Assembly: GCA_902806565.1 (NCBI GenBank)
Contig: CADCXA010000031.1
Span: 1,674,001-1,738,000, forward strand
DNA from: Hypoxylon rubiginosum
Lineage: Eukaryota; Ascomycota; Sordariomycetes; Xylariales; Hypoxylaceae
Direction of reading: 5' to 3'
DNA length: 64,000 nucleotides
Notes under the pieces: generated by a model
Told to the model about the DNA's origin: nothing
What the model saw: the letters and a program-made list of their open reading frames with translations, nothing else
Database searches by the model: none
Part shown: piece after piece, positions 23,773 through 40,450 of the stretch
Layout: each line of letters opens with the position of its first letter
How positions within the stretch are numbered: position 1 is the first letter of the stretch
Made by a program: the position numbers and the translations under genes

Positions 23773-25251
23773 CTAATAGTGCTCAGAGCCATATAAAGGC
23801 CTATGCTTCTCGTCGAACTCGTTGACGACCTTGCGGTACCGGCCGACGAACGACCCGGGCCCGGAGGGCAGCGGGTTCTGGCGGCTCCGCCTGCTGTGCT
23901 GGGTGCCGCCCGCGCAGCTGATGCTGTCGCTCGGCGCGAGGCTGTCCAGGTCGTCGCTCTCCCAGTTCTCCCAGCTGTCGTGGCTCTTGCCGTCGAAGTC
24001 CCGCGCCGAGGCGTAGCTGCTGGCGCGGCTGCGGCCGTGGTGATGATGGTGCTTCTCGGGTGCGGGCGCGCGGGCGGCGGGCCGCACCGTGCTGGCGGAT
24101 CGCTTGCTGCGCGCCGACACGTATGTCGCCTCCTCGACGGGCCGCGGCGTCCGGTCTCTTGAGCTCGCGCGGCTGTGGCTGCTATGGTGGTGGTGATGAC
24201 GATCCTCGGTCCCGTGTCTGGACGGCGTCGTGGTGTACTTGGAGCCCGCCTGGCTGCGGTACTCGTGGTCCAGCAGGAGTTTCGGCGCGGCGCCGTGCTT
24301 CGAGGAAGCGTTGCTCCTGTACTCCACGTCGGCGATCATGAGCGGACGTCTGGTTGTCGAGCCGGCGTCGCTGCTGCGGCGGGACCTGCTGTGGCCCGAC
24401 CGCCGACTGGCACGGTCGTCGATGTCCTCCAGGGCTCTACTCCTGTCGGGCCCGTCGATCTGAGAATACCGGCCACCGTAACTGATCGGCGGGTACTTCC
24501 TAGGAGAGACGGTCGCGTACTCGTCGGTGTCGTAGATTGTCTCGACCCTCGGCCGCAGGTTCGGGTGCGGATCTGGCGCCGACGCGCGTCGGTAAAATGT
24601 GGACCGTGGTGTATCGTACTCCTGGCGCGGGGCTCGCTGGCGGTCGTTCCTCATCATGGTGTAGGTCAATGCACCACCCACGGCGACACCGACGGCCGCA
24701 GCGCTGAGGACAGCGCCGATGCCGGCACCGGTGCCGCCGAATCCCCTCTGGATCTCGCGCGGCGGCTGAGTCTCGACGGCCGAAGTCATGTGGCTTCGCC
24801 GGATCGAGGTGTAAGCATCTCGCGTGGCTAGCGCGCCGCCAGCGTCGGAGGGGACGGCGGTTGATCCCCCGTAGCTGGTAGGGTATCCGGGACGGGAGGA
24901 GCACGCAACCTCTATTTTATTCCCGTCGAAGTCGGAGATGACTACTCGGTGTTCGCCATCGCGGCTGATTATCACATCGGGGTCCGCTCGCAGGGCGGCT
25001 GCCCGGAAAGCAGACACGACCGAGGGCGAGTGAGCGGAGAGGACCAGACGCGAAGGGGTTAGCCGATGGGCGGCGCTAGCCTTCCTAACCTCGAAGACGG
25101 GGTCCGGGGAGGCCGAGTAGGTAGTGTCACCGAAGACTATGGAGGAGGAATTGGCCGAGATGTACCGGAGTTTAAGCGGTTGGGTAATGGCAGAGTAAAA
25201 GGAAGCTGACGAGGGGAGGTCTCTGACTTGAACAAACGGCAAGACCTGCAT
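23773..25251 (-). CDS. VOC/glyoxalase-like N-domain protein with membrane segment
   Basis: A 492-aa single-exon ORF. Residues 1-120 look like one vicinal-oxygen-chelate module. They include a start of the form LPFVQVRDLPSSASFY, a central IVFGDTTYSASPDPVFEV strand and the end motif DFDGNKIEVA, which corresponds to the D-P-D-G-N-x-I-E of glyoxalase-like proteins. A hydrophobic Gly/Ala-rich stretch (about 178-202) could span a membrane. The remaining 290 residues are disordered, rich in Arg, Ser and His, with two five-His runs. Metal-ligand conservation of the VOC fold cannot be judged. It may be an enzyme relic acting as a scaffold. Function unknown. Confidence 0.7.
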   Translation of the reverse strand: MQVLPFVQVRDLPSSASFYSAITQPLKLRYISANSSSIVFGDTTYSASPDPVFEVRKASAAHRLTPSRLVLSAHSPSVVSAFRAAALRADPDVIISRDGEHRVVISDFDGNKIEVACSSRPGYPTSYGGSTAVPSDAGGALATRDAYTSIRRSHMTSAVETQPPREIQRGFGGTGAGIGAVLSAAAVGVAVGGALTYTMMRNDRQRAPRQEYDTPRSTFYRRASAPDPHPNLRPRVETIYDTDEYATVSPRKYPPISYGGRYSQIDGPDRSRALEDIDDRASRRSGHSRSRRSSDAGSTTRRPLMIADVEYRSNASSKHGAAPKLLLDHEYRSQAGSKYTTTPSRHGTEDRHHHHHSSHSRASSRDRTPRPVEEATYVSARSKRSASTVRPAARAPAPEKHHHHHGRSRASSYASARDFDGKSHDSWENWESDDLDSLAPSDSISCAGGTQHSRRSRQNPLPSGPGSFVGRYRKVVNEFDEKHRPLYGSEHY

Positions 25252-27987
25252 ACCTGTTGTATTGTACCTAGTAACGAGTAACGGGTAACGGGATGGAAGG
25301 CTACAAATTGAGAGTGGGATTTGTTTGTGCTAGGAATAAGTGAGACTTCGTGGAACTCGTATCACATAAAAGAGAGTACAAGTTTGCCTCGCCTCGAATA
25401 TTCGTAGTTATTCGTTGTATGCTTAAAGATCATGAGACTAAGGTACCTATCGACCTGTCGACGAAGGGGCATGGGATAGGAGACGAATCACGTGTCGGTT
25501 GTACACGTGTATACTCTGGCTGTCTGGCTGTCTGGTCGACATGTGAAGGCTCATGTGAAGGCTTCGATGTGCTAAAAGGAGATTCAGCCTGAAGCCTGAG
25601 AGTTTCGAGCTGGAGATCAGGTAGCTATGGGGCTGCGGGGCTATTCCTATTCGAAGTTGGTCTAAGCTCCTCCCAGCTCCTCCCAGCTTTTCATGCCCCC
25701 GCTTATCCGCCTATCCGGTACACGTGTGCGATAGATAAGATACGGGGCTGCTTCTCAATACATCATGTCTACGTCGACGTACTGATTCATGTGCCTGAAT
25801 GTGATACAACTCGGCAGCTCGGACGATGATGTGCAGCAAAATGAAATATGTTTCAGACTATTTTCGAATCTTGAATACAGATTGGCTGCCAAACTGTTTC
25901 GTTTTTGGTTCACTCATTAGAGGTAGGAAACCTATCAGGTATTGTGGTTAATTGAATCCGTAACGTGACTGATGGTCTCGTTTGATTGCATATGTAATGT
26001 GAAGGGCAAAAGAGCAAAAGGGGTTAGAGGTGGCTTCGATGGATGTGGCTTGCGTGGCAAGTAAAAAATTTCTTATTCAGCCAATGGTTAGCATTTGTCG
26101 GATAAGGTTTCGCAAAATCTGAAGATTCAGGAGACCGAAGACCGGCGGATCGAAAAAAAGATTTTCGCGTTATTTCGCTACAAGAGACATTATCCAACAC
26201 CATAATCCTGACGCTGAGAACGAGAAATCCATCGCGAAACAAGGCAATTGTTCACTCTTTTCGTTCCATTCAATTTCATGTGAAAGTTACCATACACATA
26301 TTATATACCATACCCTAGGTATTTGGTGATATTTGTATTCCTTCGTTGTTCTCTTCGATTTGAATAGATAAGAAACGTCGTCCCAAGGCAGTGAGGCTTA
26401 AAAAAGCAATCCCGGTAATTGCTGCATCCTGCGGATTTGACTGGTCCGAAAAAAGGTTTTCGATTCGTCAGACCCGCACAAGCTCACATCTCATTTTTTC
26501 TCATTTCCCATTTCCCGGACTCCTGGAAGATTTCCCAACGGAAATTGGACAGCTGCAACGTACCGAATGGTAATAAGTGACCAAAAAGCTTTTCTTGGTG
26601 GTGGTCGGGATGATCCTAGTGTGACGGATCTTCCCTCCTATTGGTTACTTGGCCGAAAAATAAGAGTTAGATCGAAGCCGAGCTGCAAGCAGGGGAGCCA
26701 AATTCCGGACAAGAGGCAGGGGGAGCTGCCTTTCGTGCAGCCGCAGTTTGCGTGAGAGCTTTGGGCTTTGGGACCTGAGGACCTTCAGGGCCAAGGGGGC
26801 CACCAGGGGTAAGCTCTGCTTAGGTGAGCTTCAAGCAATGAAAATTCGATGAGCTCAAGGTCCCAAAGCCCAACAGAGCTACCCTCCTCAAATACTGAGA
26901 AGCTCACTGCGGGAATTTCGAGTTGAAAAGATTCTGTTCTGCATAACGAACTCTCCATCCTTCCGGAGACCGAGGGACCTTCGCGCTTTTTATCCTCTCT
27001 CTCCCGACTCCTACCTTGTTTACTGTGACTCCCACCATGCTCCACCCACGTGTCACTGAGTCGCTCAAGTGTTGACGTCGGCGACGCCCTGTGGGGGCCA
27101 CTAGATACGTAGTGGGGGTCCCTTTTTCTCATCTCATTTTCTTTTCCTTGCTTTTTTCTCCCGTGGCTTGTGTGACAATACTTGTGTAAGGATACTAGGT
27201 ATCACAAACATAAGAGAACAGAAACAGAAACAGAAGTCTAGGTAAAAGAATTAAAAAAGTAAAGGAGTATGATGGTCGAGAAACCATCAGCAGCTCTGAA
27301 GATAGATCCCAGATTAATCTGTTTGGTTTCGGAGTGATATCGCATATTCCACTGGGAGGTCCTGGTCATGGATCGTGAAATCCCGCCAAGACTTTTAAAA
27401 AAAAAAGCCTCACAGCTCCTTTTTGATGCAATAAAATACCTAGTAGTACACAGGTAGGTCCGGGATGCTGCTATGGGAAGATCCGGTATTCCCCGAAGCC
27501 CACACTCTGTTTAACCAAACCGTCAAGAATTATCGTCAGCCTTGTCCTGTTTGGGTAGCCTCCACTACGTAGTGGAAAAAATTCTCACGAAGCTTTGATC
27601 GTGTCTGGGCCAAGCGGTCCACTAAGCGACCACAAATCTTTGTGGGTTTGCCCAGGTGTCGAGTCGTGGCCTCTGTGGTTGCTCCGGTCCCTTCTGGCTT
27701 CTGTGCTTTTCCGTTTCCCAGCTGGTCGACAGCTTCAAAAAGACTGATTGCACCGTGCACCCTAGGTACTCTCGGCTAACCAAGCAACAAGCGCCAGCAC
27801 CTTTACTCTCAGTTTTCCCGAAGCTCTCCCTTTCCTTTCTTCCCTTTCCCACACACACCAGTCAGCAAGCTTGATTTTTTTTTTCCTTCGCCGACTTCTC
27901 AACAGCTCTCTCGTCCTTTTTCTCAAGCTATCTTTCGTCTTTCAATCTACCTCTCCCCTCCACCAAAACTCTTACCACACCGTCGCA
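25252..27987. other. Intergenic; promoter of atp9
   Basis: 2.7 kb without a supportable gene. It contains a 14-bp inverted repeat (separate entry). Pyrimidine-rich DNA at about 27820-27985 directly precedes atp9. Confidence 0.5.
26763..26871. repeat. 14-bp perfect inverted repeat
   Basis: GGGCTTTGGGACCT at 26763-26776 pairs with AGGTCCCAAAGCCC at 26858-26871 across an 81-nt spacer. It could form a hairpin in RNA or mark a small foldback element. Confidence 0.75.
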
Positions 27988-32604
<4,617 letters not shown>

Positions 32605-33411
32605 TCAAGCCAGCGAGATGACCAATTCGTCGGCGACGTTAGGTTCCGCCTGCTGGCCCCAGATCCAGATGTACCAGAGCGTCGAGGGCCGGATGGACGG
32701 GTGCCAGCCGTTGAAGAGGAAGAGCATGGACCGCCACGCTACGGTGTACCGGCGGTCGAGCTGCCGCTGGCAGTGGGCGCACTCGGCGCCGCTGTAGTCG
32801 CGCCGGACGTACGAGTCCAGCCACCACGGGAACGCGGACCGCAGGAGCAGTTGCCCGCGCGAGGCCGGCATCGCTGTGAGCTTGCCGTGCTCACGCACTT
32901 GGCGCACGCCCTTCATGCCCGGCGGGTGAAAGCTATCTGGGTCTAGCGGCGCCCAGATCGTTGGGTCCCATGTCAGGACGGGCTCGGGCTCCTTCTCTTC
33001 GGTCGTGAGAGCGGGGGACTCGGGCGGAGTCATGACATTAAGGGTTGCTGTGTGTTTGAAGTTGTCGCGTCCCCAGTTCGTGCCGTTACAAATGACCGGG
33101 ATTGGCTGCTTTGGCGAAGAAGCCTCCGGAGAGCCGCTCGGTGGCGATGTCGGTGTGTTGCTGGCATCCGCAGGGCCAGGCGTGGGTGTGCGTGTGCGTG
33201 TGACATCGCAGTTGATGTTGTTATTCGTAAAGCCAGGTATGGGTGAGTTGTCCCGGTCGCTGTCTGACTCCGCGTGACGGCCGGGTCTGTTGGCGTAATC
33301 CACGAAAAGTTCCGACCATCGACTCTTGTCGGTGGAAGATGTCCACCGCCAAGGTGGCGTCGTCATCCTGGGAGCAAACGGCTCGTAATAAGCTCCTTCG
33401 TCAGTGTCCAT
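32605..33411 (-). CDS. Hypothetical protein, 268 aa
   Basis: A single-exon ORF with ATG. The N-terminal 150 residues are disordered, Pro/Thr/Ser-rich and acidic. The C-terminal 110 residues look folded: WDPTIWAPLDPDSFHPPGMKGVRQVREHGKL, a Cys pair (AECAHCQ), and Trp-rich segments including LFLFNGWHPSIRP and LWYIWIWGQQ. There is no signal peptide. The Trp-rich C-terminus could be membrane associated. I recognise no family. Codon use is strongly GC-ending in the C-terminal half, which supports real coding. Confidence 0.6.
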   Translation of the reverse strand: MDTDEGAYYEPFAPRMTTPPWRWTSSTDKSRWSELFVDYANRPGRHAESDSDRDNSPIPGFTNNNINCDVTRTRTPTPGPADASNTPTSPPSGSPEASSPKQPIPVICNGTNWGRDNFKHTATLNVMTPPESPALTTEEKEPEPVLTWDPTIWAPLDPDSFHPPGMKGVRQVREHGKLTAMPASRGQLLLRSAFPWWLDSYVRRDYSGAECAHCQRQLDRRYTVAWRSMLFLFNGWHPSIRPSTLWYIWIWGQQAEPNVADELVISLA

Positions 33412-34910
33412 GGTTGTTCCGGGAGGTTGTTCTGAGATATTGAACCAGGAGCAATAGCAAAGAAAGGAAGGAAACTGAGAATGTGGAAGTTCACAATGTA
33501 GAGCAACCGGTAGGCTGCCTTTTTAAAAGCCCCAGGGCCCCTACGATGCTTTGAAGGCGAGCCGAGTAAGGTTTCTAGAGAGCCTCGAGTGTATCACCAA
33601 GTCTGTTCGCAGAGTCAAATGAAGGTTTGTCGCTGACTGGGACCTCTAGTGATGATTTGCCACTCAGTCCTGATGGCGGGTTTGTTGACTGGAGGTTTCA
33701 TAGATGTCAATATCATCCACTAGTCTGGTATTTCTAAATCTAGGTCATATGCGCGGCAAACCCAAAGTCAGGTATTCACCTGTGTTATCCCAAGTTGTGT
33801 ACCTAAGGTACATAATATTAGTTCTTTTTGGGTGCTATTGCCCTCTTAATCATACAATAGGGGGCCCACTAGTTTGAATGCAAACACCGCCTCTCAGATA
33901 AATCTTTGGCTAATAGGACGTTTGGCAACAAGTCTTCGAAAGAGGCAGTGACGATTAGTGCCTGTGCGTCCAAAATATCAAAGAAGTGGCTTAGATCTTC
34001 GTCTCAATCACTCAACACACACATCAACCCCCATTCACGTATGATTAATTGGAAATATCTACGTGTATTTAGCCTACGGCATGCCTATTACCATTCACTA
34101 TTCACTAATATCTATACCCAAGAATACCTATAAGGATTCATCACTGAAATATCATTATCGAGCCACGTGTAGGTCACTGACATTGGTTGCACTTTAAAGT
34201 TACCGTATCGCTTGCTGCCGCACGATCAACCTTAATTTAGCCTCAAAATCGATCGACGAATAAAGAGCTAAGATACCTTAATCAGACGGCCTAGTACGAT
34301 GTATGCCCAAGGTTTACCTTGGGATATTATCATCTATGCCACCAATCAACCCAACTTCCCGATTAGGAAGGTGAGATTTCAAGGAAACAGAGACAAAGGG
34401 GTTAAGAAACGAATTGTGAATCGTGTAAAACTTGGACTATTGTGCCTCCCTTTTGGGGGTGGCCTCTTGGGCGGATGATTTATGCAAAGCACCTAGCACG
34501 TTGCCGCTAAGTAACTAGGAAAGAATATCATGAAACATCGAACTGACAAAATTTGGAATGATTAGTCGGCCTAGACCGTCAATAGAACTATATGGCTAAA
34601 CGTAGTCATATGTGTGTTGCGTTTTCAAGCTACTACAATACGTGAAACCTCGTAATTCAATATTGAATTCGTTATGCATGCTTCGGTACTTAGGTAAGTA
34701 GGTAGGTACACGTGTCTATTAGGTTGAAAAGAGATATACACAGGGCAAGTATAGCCAATACCTTATTGCTCATGAGGCCTTAAGAGGTAGGTACCGAATG
34801 GCGGTGTTGCCGCGATCCCTCCTCGAATTTTCAAGACATTGCAAAACTTCAATGTATTATCAAAAGTGTCTATCCGTCTATCACACCCCCAAATAATAAA
34901 AATGTACATT
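33412..34910. other. Intergenic
   Basis: 1.5 kb between a divergent promoter at the left and the end of the SDR gene at the right. Only AT-rich sequence with TAGGTA-type motifs near 34690. No gene seen. Confidence 0.5.
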
Positions 34911-35915
34911 TCAAGCAACTCCAAGTTTCCAGAATATCTCCAAATTCGACTGCGTATCCTCGTCCACGTAGTCGTGAGGCGGACGGATGGTAACTTTATC
35001 TCCATGGATCTCGGCAACAGCTCCCGTTACTTTAGGGTTCTCGACGAGCTGCGCTACGCCCTTGATGAGAGTGGAATGGGGAGTTACGATCATCTCCTGA
35101 AACAACGCCTTCGACGGGGCGATTCCAGTCTCTGCGTTAAACGGCTTGTTAGCATGATTCCGATGCCACGGGCGCGACATAATCGCGAGATAAAGAGGGG
35201 ATAAGTACCGAGTACGGCGGGTGCTAGAGCGTTAATCGAAACTTTAACACGCTCGAGCACCTTGGCCAGAGAACGCACAAGCCCTATGACGCCGAACTTA
35301 GAGGCTGCGTATATCGGTGCCACTGGGAACGGGTACAAGCCCGCGTTGGACGAGGTACATATGACGCAGCCCCTTGACCCTGTAGAAACGTCCGGCTCGT
35401 TTTTCTTGATGTAGTGGATTGCAAGTTTGACGGCTGTTACATGCTTGTTAGCAGGCAACTTTTTACCTAACATGGATACCTAGGCAGTTAACCGGCGTAG
35501 ACAGGAGAACCTTACTGTATATCGTCCCCGTGAGATTTACATCTAGCGTCCTCAATCTCGGCTGGCTAGGCTCCTCCTCATCGACCAACGCCAGACTACT
35601 CGCCCCTTGCTCAGAGATGCCGGCGTTGGCAATAACCACGTCGATCCTGCCATGCTGTTGATAGACCTCCCTGAATGCCGTGGCTTGGTCGGTCCACGAC
35701 GTAACGTCGGTGCGCTTAAAGCCGACTGTGGCCTGCGGGTTCTCCGAGGCCACCTCAGCTGCGACTTTGTGGCCTGCGTTGGTGTTCACGTCGAATATGG
35801 TGACGATGTATCCCAGAGACGCGAAGTACTTTGTCATAGACAGTCCGAGACCGCTGGCGCCCCCGGTCACTATGACGCTTAGGCGTCTGGGAGAATGCGT
35901 TGAGTTGCCGTTCAT
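34911..35915 (-). CDS. Short-chain dehydrogenase/reductase (SDR)
   Basis: A 281-aa protein in three exons (35915-35516, 35433-35209, 35131-34911), with introns of 82 and 77 nt that both contain GCTAACAAG-type branch sites. Splicing restores NLTGTIYTVKLAIHYI and NALAPAVLETGIAPSK. The Rossmann cofactor motif is T-G-G-A-S-G-L-G (about residue 17-24), an acidic Asp ends strand 2 (FDVN) and NAG follows. The catalytic Ser lies in CTSSNAG and the Tyr/Lys pair is Y-A-A-S-K. The Asp after strand 2 favours NAD over NADP. It resembles 15-hydroxyprostaglandin dehydrogenase-like SDRs. The substrate is unknown and the location probably cytosolic. Confidence 0.88.
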
Positions 35916-36904
35916 CGTGGTAAAAGGTACCTAGTGTTTCAACTGGAAGTATACTGAATTAGACAAATATGATTTATTTTGGGAAGACAAGTCGAGTCCT
36001 GCTTCAATCTACGACTATTTTATATACCTAGAATTGATACCTCCTATATGTATATGTATATCGTATATCGACAGGGGAGGCGAAGTAGCGAAGGATGCGG
36101 GGAATATTTAAGCCATTATCGGCTAGATGTCGTAAGTGGATCGCGTTACTATCTCGGTAGTTGAAGCAACGTATGAGCGGGGTTTCGCCTGAGGAAATAA
36201 TTCGGTTTGAAGGACGAAAAGACTTCGTATTGTGAATAAATGTGATTTAACACGAGATATCTCATGCGTGTTATGATGTTCTCGTGGTTGCGCTCATGAC
36301 ATGGCGAAGCCTCCTACGGAGCACATGGTCTTGCCTTCGAGTGCCTTTGAGCCCACCACAGTTACAAGTATGAATTCTGATCTCTTCCGCCGCCGAGTAA
36401 TCCAGCCTCTGGTCTTATGAGTATGAGACGTTGCCATTTACCATTCAAAGTGGCACTGGTATATCGAGAAACTAGACAGTCTACTTCGTTGGACGTTTCG
36501 ATAGAGTGAATCTTCTTGCTGAGTCCCCGTGGTATACCTGCGAATGCCCCTTTTCTAATCTGTTGGTTAAAGTTAGAAGCCACCCGGGCGCGTACTGAGC
36601 ACAATATAGACGCGCGCATTCGTATTGATTGAATAATCCTGTTATTCATTGATAAGACATTCTGACGAGATGTTGTAAGACTTGACCTCTCCACTTTGCC
36701 CACCAAGAAAGTCGATGCATACGAGAAGCCCTTGAAGAAATGCCCTGATCCGTACCCATGCTTAGTCCTCGGAAAGTAAACTCATGATGGTACAAGCAGC
36801 CTGCTGCAGTATTCACGGTACGAAAGCGAACCCGTAGAATTTAAGTATCCTTAGGAACTACCAAACAGGTCAGTCGTGAAACTTGAAGTCGCGGATGAAC
36901 AAGC
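35916..36904. other. Intergenic
   Basis: 1 kb with nothing beyond small unsupported ORFs. Likely holds the SDR promoter. Confidence 0.5.
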
Positions 36905-37165
36905 CTAGGCCCTAGGCGGCCGAAGCTCGACACTAGCTTCTGGAGTTGTACCTCGGTTCTTCTCCCACTGTTTCGGCATGCCTTTATAATGTGTGGGTAA
37001 GTGTCTAGTTGGCCGCGATTGAGATTGCGATGTGGAGTCCGAAGCGGCGGGGGTATCTTCCGTCTTCTTGTCGTCGCCGGAGTGCGCTTCGGTGGTGGTA
37101 TCGGCCACTGGATCCGCCTTCTTTGCCTCCTCTCCGGAAGTGGTGGTAGTGTTATTGTCAGCCAT
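36905..37165 (-). CDS. Small hydrophilic protein, 86 aa
   Basis: An ATG-initiated ORF with no intron. Its first 50 residues are Thr/Ala/Asp/Glu/Lys-rich and disordered. They are followed by a more regular tail with HLPTHYKGMPKQWEKNRG. There is no signal peptide or Cys pattern. Short proteins of this composition are common in filamentous fungi, but I cannot name a family. An even codon pattern and a clean start support it modestly. Confidence 0.45.
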   Translation of the reverse strand: MADNNTTTTSGEEAKKADPVADTTTEAHSGDDKKTEDTPAASDSTSQSQSRPTRHLPTHYKGMPKQWEKNRGTTPEASVELRPPRA

Positions 37166-37758
37166 TTTAGTGTATCTGAAGGCGAGCAGGTGTATGTATT
37201 TGTAGGATACTGATCTAGATGAAAATGTTGTAGGTGGTTCAAGGATATATAATGGGTGTTAGGCGCCTGTTTTTTGGTGAGCCCTATTAGAATGTAGGTG
37301 TTTTAATTTAATTGCACCAGAGGGGCAACATAAATCCGCGAAACGTTTATGACGTCATACTCCTGACGTTGCTCCAGCATAAATGCATTCATCAATGTTC
37401 ATATTTTATGCAAGTATGCAAGTATCCTTGCTGCCTTGACACATTATGCGTAATCTACCAAGGTCTGTTGCCTGTTGCCTGTTGCCTGTTATCATATTTT
37501 TTTGGTGGGCTGTGTACAGTAATTGTGCTAATTTCTTTGCGTCACAGACATGGACATTTGGACATTTCAGCTCGACCGATTGAATATGTCTTGGCCGGCG
37601 CTAGCTTCTTGCCGTGTCAGCTCCAACAGGCTGCCTTTTGCGAGATGCCTAACATTCATCATTCATGAACAGGAAGACACAGTTTAAAAGAATGAAAATG
37701 AAGCATTTTAATATCTAGAAGCGCCTGTCTTCTATGAAAACTGTGGAGGGGGGTGACC
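37166..37758. other. Divergent promoter region with 7-bp repeat
   Basis: 0.6 kb between divergently transcribed genes. It includes three and a half copies of TGTTGCC at about 37464-37489. Confidence 0.5.
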
Positions 37759-39891
37759 ATGAGTCATGAGTTATTAACAGCCATGCCACCAGCCCCCGGT
37801 AAGCGACCTGAGAGGTTTTTACACGAACCCTTACAACGAGCACGAGATATAAGGCTGGTTCGGATTCTACCTAGGATCGACGACGACTACGACTTCGAGC
37901 TTGAACTATCGACTACTTCTCTAGATGATCCGATTCCATACGTTGCGCTGTCATACACATGGGACGCAGCAGAGTTGGACCCCAAAACGGGACACTTTGA
38001 ACCCACGTCGGACTTCGAGGTGGAATGTCATGGAGGTCGCCTATCAGTGACCGAGAACCTATTCGATTTATTGCAGCGCGCCCGCCAAACCGAAAATGCC
38101 GAGGAGGTGTACTACTGGATCGATCAGATCTGCATCAACCAAGTAGACCTTGCGGAGCGGTCTGGCCAAGTCACCATGATGGGCAGCATCTACAAGGCGG
38201 CTGCAAACGTTCACGTATGGCTGGGCAAGAACAACCCGTCGCCAGAGTTTCTCTGGGTGTATAGGTCCTTCATCCCTCTCATTCTCCGGCTCGACTGCGA
38301 ATTGAGAGACCGCGGGATATTTCTCGGGTCTAATAGCTGGAACTGCTACAACCCTGAATTGCAGAAAGGCCTCGGCGCTGACGTATGCGAGAAGTGGCGA
38401 AACAGCCACCAAACGTTCTGTACCTTCTTTTATACTCGTCGCTGGTTCCTCCGTGCTTGGATTCTGCAGGAGGTTACGTTGCAAGACCCGAGCCGAGTCC
38501 GGGTCTTCTGTGGTGAAGAAGAATTCCGTTGGGAAGTGTTCGACTCTTTCACCCGATTCGTGGAGCGAAGTTCGTGGCATCACTCCCTGCCGTACTTGTA
38601 TTTTGCTTGGGGAGAAAAGTACAGGGCGCCCATGGTACCTCTCATGAACCTTTTAAAGTGCCGACACTATGTCGACCTACAGACTCGCGGAGGAAGGGAA
38701 CTTGAGGATTGGAAAGCCAATTTCGTCTGGGATATCGGTCCCCAAGACGAACACCAGCTCTGGTATTCTATCCTCCTTCATTTCCTCAGGACTACGCGGT
38801 TCATGTCTACCAAGGATCCCAGAGACCACGTCTACTCCCTACTTGGTATGATGGCAGAGTTTCTCCCTCTAGGAATGAAATGCCCGTTCACTCCAGATTA
38901 CGAAGCTGCTGCTGTGGACGTTTTTAGCGACGTCGCTACGCATATTTTCAAAAACACACCCTCACTATACCTCTTGTCAACAGTTTCGTATGGGATCCTC
39001 AGCAGCGACAATGTCCACCAGGGCGGAACGGCTGCTTGGCCATCCTGGGTTCCTGACTTTTCAAACGAGAATACCTTTGCCCAGAGCTTGTCGACGACGG
39101 TATATCTGGTCAGTAACGGAAAACAGAGTTATGACTCATCGAAGATCGATACGATGGAATACCGACCGCCAATCATCCACGGTGGGGTTCTCACGGTGTA
39201 CGGTGCCCAGGTCGGAACGGTTGGGAAGTGTAATGACCGACGCCGAGTGGTCAGTGGCTCAGAGAACTTGCCCTTCTTGTCTTTTATCTTGGATCTATGC
39301 GTCAGAGGTGAGACCGAATACCCAAGTTCATGCCAAACGTGGATCGAAGCGGTATGGCGAACTCTGATGGTAGATTGCATACCCGCCGACTTGGATTCTC
39401 CACCGCCTGTGCTCTTTAGGTCTTGGTTACTGGAACACATCGTGTGTGCTATAAAGTTCAAGGGCCTGGGCCATGACGTACAGTCATATCGCGAGAACGA
39501 ATCGTCGATGATAGGCTTGCTTCGACGAATCTCTAATGATCCATACCTCTCCGTGGCTCTACCAACCTGGGAAGAGGTCAGACACAAAACTTCTGGTTAT
39601 GTTGACCGCGACAAAATAGAGGAGCATCCATTCGAGCTGCTCCCCTGCGAATCAACTCTATCCAGGCGTTTGTATCTGACGACTAACGGCTATCTTGGAT
39701 TTGGTCCGATTTCCCTCGCTGAGGGCGACAGCATTTGGTTGCTTAAAGGCGGAAAGATGCCGTTCATTCTACGCAAAGCCACCGCCAATCAATATCGATT
39801 AATTGGAGAGACCTACCTCCACGGGGCGATGCATGGTGAGTTGATGACTGACGAACTTATAAGTCAAATAGGCCCTGTGGAAATTATTTAA
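37759..39891 (+). CDS. HET-domain (heterokaryon incompatibility) protein
   Basis: A 710-aa single-exon protein starting at the ATG in GACCATGAG. The HET domain occupies about 58-200. It has the opening YVALSYTWD (61-69), then LSVTENLFDLLQRAR, and YYWIDQICINQ followed by ERSGQVTMMGSIYKAA and VWLG. The middle holds RRWFLRAWILQEV, the usual continuation, and DPRDHVYSLLGM near 355. The C-terminus (about 600-710) resembles the family tail, with G-D-x-I-W-L-L-x-G-G-x-x-P-F-I-L-R. HET proteins mediate or regulate nonself recognition and cell death in fungi, but most family members have no tested role. The gene appears intact. Confidence 0.92.
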   Translation: MSHELLTAMPPAPGKRPERFLHEPLQRARDIRLVRILPRIDDDYDFELELSTTSLDDPIPYVALSYTWDAAELDPKTGHFEPTSDFEVECHGGRLSVTENLFDLLQRARQTENAEEVYYWIDQICINQVDLAERSGQVTMMGSIYKAAANVHVWLGKNNPSPEFLWVYRSFIPLILRLDCELRDRGIFLGSNSWNCYNPELQKGLGADVCEKWRNSHQTFCTFFYTRRWFLRAWILQEVTLQDPSRVRVFCGEEEFRWEVFDSFTRFVERSSWHHSLPYLYFAWGEKYRAPMVPLMNLLKCRHYVDLQTRGGRELEDWKANFVWDIGPQDEHQLWYSILLHFLRTTRFMSTKDPRDHVYSLLGMMAEFLPLGMKCPFTPDYEAAAVDVFSDVATHIFKNTPSLYLLSTVSYGILSSDNVHQGGTAAWPSWVPDFSNENTFAQSLSTTVYLVSNGKQSYDSSKIDTMEYRPPIIHGGVLTVYGAQVGTVGKCNDRRRVVSGSENLPFLSFILDLCVRGETEYPSSCQTWIEAVWRTLMVDCIPADLDSPPPVLFRSWLLEHIVCAIKFKGLGHDVQSYRENESSMIGLLRRISNDPYLSVALPTWEEVRHKTSGYVDRDKIEEHPFELLPCESTLSRRLYLTTNGYLGFGPISLAEGDSIWLLKGGKMPFILRKATANQYRLIGETYLHGAMHGELMTDELISQIGPVEII

Positions 39892-40450
39892 ATTATCATC
39901 TATTACTGGCTTATCATGGGTCTCCTGGATCTATTATATTTTATGTTGAGGATGTATATGGCATATGACAGTCCATGGCACCAAATAATCATGAGTGTCG
40001 GGGCGCGCACGGGGGTGTCATCGGTTTGGCAGCACGTGAAAATAGGTACCATGTTGACGTGTGACCTTCTCGGAGTAAGAATCCAACTCCAATTCCTTCG
40101 TTATTGACGTCATCGAATATTTTATAATTCATTCCTATCATACTTGGGAATACAAAATGCATAGTTGGACAATGACTCGACTTCAGCTCGCCGGTTTATC
40201 CCTTAGCAGTTCTGAAAGGGGCACGTTCTAGAAGGCGCACAGACCACTTACATTGCTAAAACTCGACGTTCTCATTTCCAATTCCGTTCTTTCACCAATT
40301 CCAAGCTCATCTCAACTGCATTCCCTCTTACAACTAGCGGAGCAAATGGTCGGCATGTGCCTTTTTAATCGCATCTAGAGCCTCGTCTCTTGGCGGAGTC
40401 TTGACCTACTTCGACATTTTCCTTCTAAAGCAATTCATCCGCCTTGATTA
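39892..40450. other. Intergenic
   Basis: 0.56 kb. AT-rich 3' flank of the HET gene, then a pyrimidine-rich leader for the next gene. No gene seen. Confidence 0.5.
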
